DNA of 64,000 nucleotides from Turnera subulata (Eukaryota > Streptophyta > Magnoliopsida > Malpighiales > Passifloraceae): contig JAKUCV010006267.1 in assembly GCA_028386065.3 (NCBI GenBank), forward strand, positions 30,214-94,213. Reading direction: 5' to 3'. The position numbers were made by a program, and so were the translations under genes. Shown here piece after piece: positions 55,836 to 64,000 of the stretch. The notes under the pieces were generated by a model. It saw only the letters and a list, made by a program, of their open reading frames with translations. It searched no databases and was not told the origin of the DNA. Position 1 is the first letter of the stretch, and each line of letters opens with the position of its first letter.

Positions 55836-56780
55836 CTAGCAGCCTTCAGTGTTGTGCCCATGCCCTTTGTGGAAATCGCAGTACTTTGACTCGTCCCTAT
55901 GCCTAGGGTCGCTCTTTAACCTAGCGGGCCATTTTATATATGGAGCATCCTTGATCTCCATAAGTACCCTTGCCCTGCTGGTGTTTAAAGAGGTGAAGGT
56001 TTCATAGGGCGAGGTCTGATTTTTGGGTGTTGGCTTATCCACCCTTCTCCCTTGGTCTAGGATCCTCATGTGTAGGGACCTTTGGGCCCTTTCTTCTTCC
56101 TCCCTTAGTTCCCCTATCTCCCGTACTTCTTTAGTGGGGTGGGACTCTGTGGCGGTAAGAGCGTCCTCCATATTGATTTGATCCACAATCTCAACCTTCA
56201 AATCATCTTCGTTTTCTGGGGCCTTTGCTGCCAAAGCATTCTTCAGATCCACATTAGATGTGACAGTTATCAGAGCATGAGTTTTGGTAGAGGTTATCAA
56301 ATTGGGAATTTCGATAGCCTTAGCATTAAAACGTTTCATGAACTCTTTGAGAGACTCACCCGACTTTTGCTTCATTAGCATAAGGGCCAATGGTGTTTTT
56401 TTTTTATCTTCTTTTGGCTAGAAAAATGGGTCAAAAATCGGTCACTCAACTCCCTAAAGTTACCTATGGATTTAGGGATTAATACCATATACCACTCTCT
56501 TGCCGACTTGATCACGGTGGTATGGAATGCCTTATATAGGACTGCATCTGAGTACCCGTGCATACTCATGGTTCCTATGTACTGCTTGAGGTAGTCCTTT
56601 GGGTCTGTATGCCCGTCATAAGTTTCAATGGATGGGGCCTTGTATTTGTCGGGTACTGGGGCTAGCCGGACTGAGTCCATAAGGGGTGAGACGCCCTCCA
56701 TCTCGTTCTCCTTTGCTTGCTGGGTCACTGATTGCATATGTTGCTCAATCATCTCCCCCACTTGCTTGGCCTGCCTATAC
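55836..56780 (-). pseudogene. gag: Gag of element G, N-terminally truncated and frameshifted
   Basis: 56780-56375 encodes the retrotransposon gag core: YDGHTDPKDYLKQYIGTM, DAVLYKAFHTTV, AREWYMVLIPKSI and FRELSDRFLTHFSS. A shift at a long T tract near 56400 moves reading to 56390-55836 with SLKEFMKRFNAKA. Near the end YCDFHKGHGHNTEGC replaces a classical zinc knuckle, as usual in Tat elements. The N-terminus is fused to unrelated sequence shared with region H (56780-56890). Confidence 0.85.
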
Positions 56781-56917
56781 AGGTGTGGACCTGGACTTCT
56801 GGGCCAGGTGAGTGTGGATATGAGGCTCGCCTTGCTTTGAATGTGAAATCCTGTTATGTGTAGCCCAACTATGTGCAGCCTAACTATGTGTATGTGATCA
56901 GAAATAATAGAAAACAA

Positions 56918-59143
56918 ATATAGAAAGCTATAATGGTACTACTACTACTTAGGTATATAATTTATTTTTTTTGACCTAGATGCAGTTGTAATTTAACTTT
57001 AATATCCTGCAACCAAAAAATTAAGAAATTGAATTTTCTTGGTAAAAAAATTCACGTAATGGAAAAGATATACTAAGGAAAATTTTTAGTTTTTTTGACT
57101 TTTTTTTGTATTGTTTGGGTTGTAGTCATGTAATTTTGGATCAGTGATGTATAGAAAGTTAAAAAAATAAGTTATCTTTATGGGAACTCATATTTGCACT
57201 CAGTTAATATCCGCACTCCACTTTTTATTTGTTTGGTCACATAATGACACAATTGACCCTTAATAAATTTAAAACTATTTGACATTTTAAAAACAGTGAG
57301 TTTTCATATTTTCCCCTTTTATTCAACCTTTTTCTCTGTCGAACACTATATATCTTACCCTTCTATTCCCTCTCATTTTCATCTTTTCTTCCAAACATAA
57401 AATCCAAGAGATTGATAAAAATTATCAAGATTTAACTAATAGAGCTAGTTCAACCACTGAATATTTTACGGAGGACTATCATGATATACCTCCTTCCCTC
57501 CAGATGCAATTTTGATTACTGGTAGGATATTTTGTTTATTTTTTTGTCTAATATATTATCTCTCTAATATTTTATATGTTTTTACTTTTGGTTATTATTG
57601 ATTTTATCATTTTTATTTGACTAAAGACTATGTCCCCGAGATTTTATTTTTTCTCCAACAACTACTGTAAATGGTAAGAGATTTTTTTATATATTTTCTC
57701 ATTTATCTTTCTTTTTTTTGAATTGTGGTTGTTTTTATCTTTACATGAATGGTTATGTATTTGAATTAATATATAAACAATTTAAATTACTTTGGAAAAG
57801 AGCAACAAGAATAGCTAATTTAACAATTAGTAGAATACTAATATTATATACATTAGGAACAACTCACACTAAAAATTTTGTGGATCAAGATCAACTCACT
57901 CTTGAAGTGTTGAATCTCAATTATAAAATAAAAAAAGTGACTCCTCACATCTTTATTGTGAGTGTATACAAAAAAATTTAATACCATTTGTCATTATAAA
58001 TTGTTTCGGTTATGAAAAGGAGAAACTAAAATAACTAAAATTTTTAGTAAGAATATAAATATCATTTGTTATAGTTGTAGCAAAAAAAAGTACATTGTTC
58101 TTGAGAAACAAAAATTCAATTGTAAATATCATTTTTTCGTGTTGCATTGCAGGTGCACAAATTATTTTCAGCTTGGTCTTGAACTTCTTTTAGGTAATAA
58201 ATTTGTCTTTTATGTATTTGCAATTTTATTTTACCATAGTTAGTTTCTTATGATTATCCTTTTTCTAGGTTGGAGCACTGGTGCATCAAGGCCTACTATG
58301 TTTATTATTATAATCTTAATAGCATGGTGATTTTAAGTATATCTTGATAGTTTCTGTAGTTATAAGGAATCATTGTAATTTTTTCCTCTAAATTATTAGA
58401 GAATACTTTATTTGGTGGGAATATTTATTTTGTTTCAACGGTAATTATCCAAAAATTTTGAGTATGGTTGTTGGAATCCACAAGGGTTTTATGCTTGCTA
58501 TTACAATTTTTTACCAATAAAAAGTTTTTTTTGGTTTTCTTTTTATGAATTAGTTCGTGAATGATATTTTTTTTTAATTAAGTGCCACATTTAATCATCA
58601 TATTAAACTTCCTTTTTTCACGTATCACACAACTTGAAAGCTAGAAAGAATTAAGAATAAATAGAAAAGATAACACTATATGATTTTATTAGAAATAAAA
58701 TAGCCATTGAATAAAAAAGTTAAAATATATGATTACATTTAGATAGTATTTATAAAGAGGAAATTATATATTTTGAAACTATAAAAGTATTCTTAATATA
58801 TATATTTATGTATATATACACATATATATATATTTCAACTGAGAAAAATGTATGTCAAAAAAACACAAAAGAGAAGAAAAAAATACAAAAGATCAACTTT
58901 TATGAGAAAGAATGACAAAAATAAAATATTCTTAATACCATGGACCAAGCCCACAACAATTATAAATATGGGTTAAGTTGTAAGGAGGCTAAAGTTGGAG
59001 AATCAACTTATCAAAGCCGTTCATTGTTTTTTGTTCCCACGTGAACAAAAAGGCAAATGGTGCCTTTAATGAAAGTGCACAGGAACAAAAATTAGAAGGG
59101 GGAAGGGGTTTTGACGAGAGGAAGAAGAAAGAAAGGGGGAAGT
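56918..59143. other. AT-rich intergenic sequence, no gene seen
   Basis: Very AT-rich, with (TA)n at about 58795-58835 and long T runs. The 87-codon frame at 57718-57981 lacks any domain and has the composition of its surroundings. It ends at the start of element A (flanking bases GAAGT at 59139-59143). Confidence 0.55.
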
Positions 59144-60614
59144 TGTTAGAACTCATGGTTCATTACAGGTTTTGATAATTGACAAACCAGTTCCAAATCA
59201 TGACAAAGATGAAGGAAAAAGAATGAAGCAAAAAGAAATGAAAGCAAATCAATCCTCAAGTCAAAGAAACCAAATCAAGAGCAAAGGATCAAAGTGAATG
59301 AGCACAAGAATTGAAGAGCCAAGAAAGAAAAGTTAGATCCATAAATTGTACAAGGTATAACGCTCAACTCTTCGAGGACATTGGCTCAAAATAAGATGAA
59401 TTTTGCTCATGCATAACATAACATACTTCCAAAGCATAAAAATGTTTTTCGAGCCATGAACATCGATGTTGTGGATTTAAACATCGATGTTCTTGCCTTT
59501 GCACAATTCTTCAAAACAGGCAGAAGGCTCAGACCATCGATGTTGGAATCCCAAACATCGATGTTCTAGTGACCGTTGCTTTTAAAACTAGTCACAACAT
59601 CGATGTTCCCATTTGTAACATCGATGTTCCATAATCGTCAGTTTCAATTTGATTTTGTCGAACCAAAATAACATCGATGTTGTCATCTAAAACATCGATG
59701 TTCCTGCATTCAAAAATTTTCTAAGAAAAGGCAGAAGTATCAAAACATCGATGTTGTGGTTTAAACATCGATGTTGTGTTTAAGTTCAGGTTTTCCAAAA
59801 TTTGACAGAAGTGCCAAAACATCGATGTTGGACTTACAACATCGATGTTGCAACAGTTGATTTCAAAACAGCTTTTGTCGTGACCATAAAACATCGATGT
59901 TCATGTAAAAACATCGATGTTCTCTGCATTCAAGCTTTTTTTCAATATTTGGCAGTAGAGAGAAAACATCGATGTCGCCTTCTCCAACATTGATGTTGCC
60001 TTCCTCAACATCGATGTTAACATCGATGTTTTACTAACCGTTGGCTCAATTATTCAAATCCAACGGACAAACATCGATGTTGTGTGACAAAACATCGATG
60101 TTGTGCCGTTGGAATCAAACACCTTTTTCAGACAAGCATGCTAACTTTTCTTAAAGTGTTCAGAACTTGTTCCTAACGACTATATGCATGTTTTGAGCTA
60201 TAAATAGAGGCCTTAAACCTCTCTTTCAGACATGAATCAACTCTCAACATTCAAGCATTCATTCCATACATTCATCAAAATTATTATTGAGCCAATATCC
60301 TATTGAGGATTTGAGAGTTGCCTTTTAGAGCTTAATCTTGTATACTCATATCTACTCTTTGAGAGGGTTCTTTAGTGACTAGAATTCCTAGATTGTAACG
60401 GTTTGTTAAGCACCCGTAAGCTTAACACTAGATAGTGAAATCTTCAAGTGAGACTTGAAGGGCTGGATTAGCCACACTAGTAGAGTGTGTGTGAACCAGG
60501 ATAAATTGGTTGTGTCCTTCAATCTTTCAATTCCGCATTTGATTCCTGCCTATTTCGTTTTAATTCGATTATCACTATTCACCCCCCCTCTAGCGAAGGG
60601 CTATTGTCCTAACA
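59144..60614 (+). repeat. 5' LTR of element A
   Basis: The LTR is 1471 bp, TGTTAGAACTCATGG to TGTCCTAACA. It holds the palindrome array (59459 to about 60101) and TATAAATAG at 60199-60207, with an MSA-like CCTAACGACTA (one mismatch) about 20 bp upstream. The end CTATTCACCCCCCCTCTAGCG matches the solo LTR at 6007-7147 in reverse. Confidence 0.93.
59459..60101. repeat. AACATCGATGTT array in 5' LTR of A (about 20 copies)
   Basis: Starts by hand count: 59459, 59480, 59533, 59554, 59596, 59617, 59670, 59691, 59744, 59764, 59818, 59838, 59890, 59910, 59965, 59986, 60007, 60019, 60069 and 60090. Pairs are 20-21 bp apart and the next pair is 42 or 52-55 bp on. The two copies at 60007 and 60019 abut because a 9-bp spacer present in the 3' LTR is missing. 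Confidence 0.95.
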
Positions 60615-60616
60615 AT

Positions 60617-60628
60617 TGGTAGCGGAGC
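60617..60628 (+). promoter_or_regulatory. tRNA primer-binding site of element A
   Basis: TGGTAGCGGAGC after the LTR end and two bases, identical to B, C and D. Confidence 0.8.
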
Positions 60629-60669
60629 CTAACTCTCTGAAGACTTAACCGTTTGAGAGGAGATCTTCC

Positions 60670-62415
60670 ATGGCTTCTTCAAGTAATCATGCAGGAATCT
60701 TCGAAGGACATTCAACCGTTCGTCCACCGTACTTTGATGGCACCAATTACAGCTACTGGAAGAAGAGGATGAGAATTTTCCTCCAATCCAACAACTATGC
60801 TCTTTGGCGAATCATGAAGATTGGAGAGCAAATTCCGATGAAGAAAGTTGGTGAAGTCCAAGTGCCAAAGACGGAGGAGGAGTACAATGCTGCAGACATC
60901 ATATTAGTTGAAAACATTGCCAAATCAATCAATATGCTCTATTGTGCAGTCAACCCCGACGATTATCGAAAAATCTCTTGTTGCACAACCGCAAAAGAAA
61001 TGTGGGATAAGCTGGAGGATACCTACGAAGGAACTGATCAAGTTCGGGAGGCTAAAATCGACTCTCTCACCTCTGATTACGAACTCTTTCGTATGAAGGA
61101 GAATGAGGGAATTGAGGAGATGTTCGACTGCTTCTCCAAAATCATAAATGAGCTTCATGCTCTCAAGAAGGTCTACTCAGACAAGGACTTGGTCAGAAAA
61201 GTTCTTCGAAGTCTCACTCCAGAATGGCGATCAAAGGCGGATGCCATCTACGAAAACATCGGCATCAACAACACAACGATTGATGGATTAAGAGGTAATC
61301 TTATAACCTATGAAACCACTATTCTTAAACCCTCTTTGCCTTCTATGCAGGAACCAAAGAAGAAGACAATAGCTCTGAAAGCTTCTACCTCCAAGACACA
61401 AGAACTCACTGAATCGGACTCTAGCGATGACAATCAAGAATTCGAAAAAGTCATCCGAAAATTCCGCAAATTCATGAAGAAAGGAAAGAAGACATCCGGT
61501 CTACCCAAATGCTATGGGTGTGGAGAGAGTGGGCACATCAAGCCCAAATGCCCCAAAGCAAAGGAGGGAAAGGAGGAGAAGTCCTACAAGAAGCAAAGGG
61601 CATACATATCATGGGGAGGCGACTCCGGTGACGAATCATCCGATAGTGATGAAGAAGAAACGGCGAACCTATGTCTTATGGCAAGGGAAGAACTGGAAGA
61701 GGTAAGTACCACTTCTCAAAATGAAAATGTCTCAATTGAAGAACTACAAAATGCATTTGATGAGCTTTATGGTGAATTCATTTCTATTTCCAAAGTTAAT
61801 AAGAGTTTAAGGAAACAAGTTATAACGTTGGAAAATGATATGGAAAATGTGTCTAGTGAGAATAAAAATTTTAAGGAAGAAATTAAGACTCTAGACACAC
61901 CTAAGGAATGTGTATCATGTGGCTCTTTAAAAGAAAAAAATGAAAAATTAGCTTGTGAAAATGAGAAGCTGAAGGATGAAAATAAGATGCTAGGAAAAAT
62001 GAGTATAGAGGAATGCTCATCATGTATACCTTTAAGGAAACAAGTTGAACAACTTGAAACAACCTTGAAGAAGTTTAATACTCCTCATAAAAATCTGAAT
62101 CCTAGGCTAGGCAATTTGCAATCTACTAGGCATGGAATAGGCTTTAGGAATGAACCTAAAAGACATAAAGTTGATTCAAAGAAACCTAAGGTAAACAAAG
62201 TGAGTAATATGCATAAGTATAGGCAATATAGTAACTACTATCAACCTAGAAGAATGCACAACCCAAATGTCATATGTCATTATTGCAATAGAATAGGACA
62301 TATTGCTCCTGTTTGTTTCACTAGGCATAGGCATTGGGCTCAAGAAGAAGCACATAACCACTATGCTCCTAACCCTCAAGGACCCAAAAAGATTTGGGTA
62401 CCAAAATCCCTTTGA
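60670..62415 (+). CDS. gag: Gag of element A, intact
   Basis: A single 581-residue frame starts at ATG 60670, 56 bp after the LTR. N-terminal copia gag pattern (RPPYFDGTNYSYWKKRM near residue 18), then the UBN2-like capsid region (about 90-220, with AKEMWDKLEDTYEGTDQV and LVRKVLRSL). A basic stretch precedes the first CCHC knuckle CYGCGESGHIKPKC at about 280-294. An acidic Ser/Asp segment and coiled coil follow (about 370-480). A second knuckle CHYCNRIGHIAPVC lies at about 534-548, and the C-terminus is IWVPKSL. All zinc ligands are present. It can be expected to form particles and bind RNA. The frame stops at TGA 62413-62415, just before a T-rich TTTGCAG. Confidence 0.93.
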   Translation: MASSSNHAGIFEGHSTVRPPYFDGTNYSYWKKRMRIFLQSNNYALWRIMKIGEQIPMKKVGEVQVPKTEEEYNAADIILVENIAKSINMLYCAVNPDDYRKISCCTTAKEMWDKLEDTYEGTDQVREAKIDSLTSDYELFRMKENEGIEEMFDCFSKIINELHALKKVYSDKDLVRKVLRSLTPEWRSKADAIYENIGINNTTIDGLRGNLITYETTILKPSLPSMQEPKKKTIALKASTSKTQELTESDSSDDNQEFEKVIRKFRKFMKKGKKTSGLPKCYGCGESGHIKPKCPKAKEGKEEKSYKKQRAYISWGGDSGDESSDSDEEETANLCLMAREELEEVSTTSQNENVSIEELQNAFDELYGEFISISKVNKSLRKQVITLENDMENVSSENKNFKEEIKTLDTPKECVSCGSLKEKNEKLACENEKLKDENKMLGKMSIEECSSCIPLRKQVEQLETTLKKFNTPHKNLNPRLGNLQSTRHGIGFRNEPKRHKVDSKKPKVNKVSNMHKYRQYSNYYQPRRMHNPNVICHYCNRIGHIAPVCFTRHRHWAQEEAHNHYAPNPQGPKKIWVPKSL

Positions 62416-62640
62416 TTTGTTTTGCAGGTATGCTTGAAGGCATCAAGTGTACTTTGGTACCTTGATAGCGGATGCTCCAAGCAAATGACCAAAGAAGCAT
62501 CCAAGTTTTTGAATGTGGCCACACTCGTTCGATCTCGGCAGAAATGCAAGGATCAGAAGATGATAGCATCGATGTTCAATACCCCTCACCAAGATCAAGA
62601 GAAAGGGGGAATAAGGCTTGCAGAAGAAGTAACATAAAGG
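62416..62640 (+). pseudogene. pol: Protease stub of element A and deletion junction
   Basis: After the gag stop the sequence encodes VLWYLDSGCSKQMT, the protease active-site region, in the frame that continues to 62637. After about 20 more residues homology to pol ends. A lone AGCATCGATGTT at 62565-62576 looks like a leftover of the env-leader array seen in element C. The deletion therefore probably runs from early protease to the env leader, removing nearly all of pol. Confidence 0.7.
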
Positions 62641-62976
62641 GGAAGAAACTACTGATGAAGATGATGATAATGATGGAAACTAGAAATCATCTTTCTAAAC
62701 CCTTATCCTTATTATCCCTTATGCTTTGTTTTTTTCCATAAAATACTTTGCCACATGCATGAACTTAGGGGGAATTATAAGTCATACCTTAAGGGGGAAG
62801 AATAAATATATGCATCATCATTTCTTTTTGCTAATGCCAAAATGGGGAAGATAGGAAGAAGTATATGCACCAAGATAGGGGGAATTATAGTTTGAAAAAC
62901 ACAGGGGGAATCATCTTTATGTTATAAACATTAGCATATACTTCTAGTTGTTTGTCATCATCAAAAAGGGGGAAAT
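62641..62976 (+). promoter_or_regulatory. 3' untranslated part with repeated polypurine tracts of element A
   Basis: The stretch contains GAAGATGATGATAATGATGG, similar to the acidic end of the env-like ORF in C. Tracts AATGGGGAAGA, ATAGGGGGAAT, ACAGGGGGAAT and AAAAAGGGGGAAAT follow; the last ends at the LTR. The text TTTGCTAATGCCAAAA precedes the second tract in both A and C. Confidence 0.75.
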
Positions 62977-64000
62977 TGTTAGAACTCATGGTTCATTACA
63001 GGTTTTGATAATTGACAAACCAGTTCCAGATCATGACAAAGATGAAGGAAAAAGAATAAAGCAAAAAGAAATGAAAGAAAATCAATCCTCAAGTCAAAGA
63101 AACCAAATCAAGAGCAAAGGATCAAAGTGAATGAGCACAAGAATTGAAGAGCCAAGAAAGAAGAGTTAGATCCATAAATTGTACAAGGTATAACACTCAA
63201 CTCTTCGAGGACATTGGCTCAAAATAAGATGAATTTTGCTCATGCATAACATAACATACTTCCAAAGCAAAAAAATGTTTTTCAAGCCATGAACATCGAT
63301 GTTGTGGATTTAAACATCGATGTTCTTGCCTTTGCACAATTCTTCAAAACAGGCAGAAGGCTCAGACCATCGATGTTGGAATCCCAAACATCGATGTTCT
63401 AGTGACCGTTGCTTTTAAAACTAGTCACAACATCGATGTTCCCATTTGTAACATCGATGTTCCATAATCGTCAGTTTCAATTTGATTTTGTCGAACCAAA
63501 ATAACATCGATGTTGTCATCTAAAACATCGATGTTCCTGCATTCAAAAATTTTCTAAGAAAAGGCAGAAGTATCAAAACATCGATGTTGTGGTTTAAACA
63601 TCGATGTTGTGTTTAAGTTCAGGTTTTCCAAAATTTAACAGAAGTGCCAAAACATCAATGTTGGACTTACAACATCGATGTTGCAACAGTTGATTTCAAA
63701 ACAGCTTTTGCCGTGACCATAAAACATCGATGTTCATGTAAAAACATCGATGTTCTCTGCATTCAAGCATTTTTTCAATATTTGGCAGTAGAGAGAAAAC
63801 ATCGATGTCGCCTTCTCCAACATCGATGTTGCCATCCTCAACATCGATGTTCTTCAGGCAAACATCGATGTTTTACTAGCAGTTGGCTCAATTATTCAAA
63901 TCCAACGGACAAACATCGATGTTGTGTGACAAAACATCGATGTTGTGCCGTTGGAATCAAACACCTTTTTCAGACAAGCATGCTAACTTTTCTTAAAGTG
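62977..64000 (+). repeat. 3' LTR of element A, cut by the window edge
   Basis: Starts TGTTAGAACTCATGG and follows the 5' LTR closely to the window end. It includes about 20 array copies (63292 to about 63934). At 63850-63862 it keeps the 9-bp spacer missing from the 5' LTR. The TATA region lies outside the window. Confidence 0.93.

Larger units (their letters stand above)
51131..56917 (-). mobile_element. Element G: Tat-type Ty3/gypsy gag-pol region
   Basis: On the minus strand the order is gag, protease, RT, RNase H, a second RNase H, integrase. RT before integrase is the gypsy order, and two RNase H regions mark the Tat clade. The antisense ORF on the plus strand at 27715-50380 belongs to the same element. 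Gag is cut at its N-terminal side near 56780, and neither LTR could be defined. Many stops, a changed RT active site and a MITE in protease show an old copy. Confidence 0.85.
59144..64000 (+). mobile_element. Element A: young gag-only derivative of a SIRE/Maximus-type copia (runs off the window)
   Basis: 5' LTR 59144-60614, primer site, gag 60670-62415, a stub of protease, then short non-coding sequence with reiterated polypurine tracts, and a 3' LTR from 62977 that leaves the window at 64000 (expected end about 64.45 kb). Integrase, RT, RNase H and env-like parts are missing. The two LTRs differ at about fifteen positions and one 9-bp gap over the visible 1 kb. The intact gag suggests a non-autonomous element mobilised in trans. 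Confidence 0.92.

Noticed and set aside
57718..57981. Small protein gene of 87 codons
   Set aside because: Base composition equals the AT-rich surroundings, no domain, and no promoter or splice signals that stand out.
1..64000. tRNA or rRNA genes
   Set aside because: I saw no cloverleaf with A and B boxes and no rRNA-like stretch. The GCTCCGCTACCA strings are primer-binding sites of retrotransposons.

Overview
This window is repeat-dominated plant nuclear DNA, most likely from a eudicot. The sequence is AT-rich, carries runs of N, and I see no complete host gene. Almost everything recognisable is a nest of LTR retrotransposons plus several Mutator-type DNA elements. I name the elements A to H.

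Layout. (1) 1-1933: AT-rich, no gene. (2) 1934-7664: element D, a minus-strand Ty1/copia element of SIRE/Maximus type, truncated inside reverse transcriptase. Its one remaining LTR is split by a solo LTR of family A at 6007-7147 (TSD ATATA). (3) About 7840-8420: hAT transposase relic. (4) 9037-20772: element C, a full-length plus-strand SIRE-type copia (TSD GTTCT) with two LTRs, a frameshifted gag, an open pol, an intron-like segment holding an inverted captured transcription unit, and an env-like ORF. (5) 20778-25463: remains of a Tat-like region (H), interrupted by a Pack-MULE (22760-24690, 10-bp TSD) that carries a CIPK-type kinase fragment. (6) 25474-25890: a MULE-type MITE with a 10-bp TSD. 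(7) 27715-56900: element G, an old Ty3/gypsy element of Tat type on the minus strand. It has pol with two RNase H regions and an antisense 'gypsy-type transposon' ORF. That antisense ORF is spread over 22.6 kb because F (28049-39190, TSD ATTTT), E inside F (29610-38136, TSD CAAAC) and B (39342-48872, TSD CCTCC/CCTTC) inserted in it. A second MITE (54776-55232) sits in G's protease. (8) 56918-59143: AT-rich, no gene. (9) 59144 to beyond the right edge: element A, a young gag-only derivative of a SIRE-type copia.

The most unusual signal is a 12-bp palindrome, AACATCGATGTT. It is repeated about a hundred times, in the U3 part of the LTRs of families A and C, in the leader of C's env-like ORF, and in the 5' leader of the unrelated copia element E. 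By hand count, copies are paired 20-21 bp apart and pairs are mostly 31, 42-43 or 52-55 bp apart. All are close to whole numbers of DNA helical turns, so the copies would lie on one face of the helix. In the LTRs the array lies just upstream of a TATAAATAG box, accompanied by MSA-like AACGG motifs. I read this as a candidate transcription-factor or architectural-protein array shared between retrotransposon lineages. That reading is inference.

Gag, protease, integrase, RT and RNase H of these elements would act together in cytoplasmic virus-like particles. Only C keeps an open pol. A has no pol and could move only with enzymes supplied in trans. All coordinates were read by eye.
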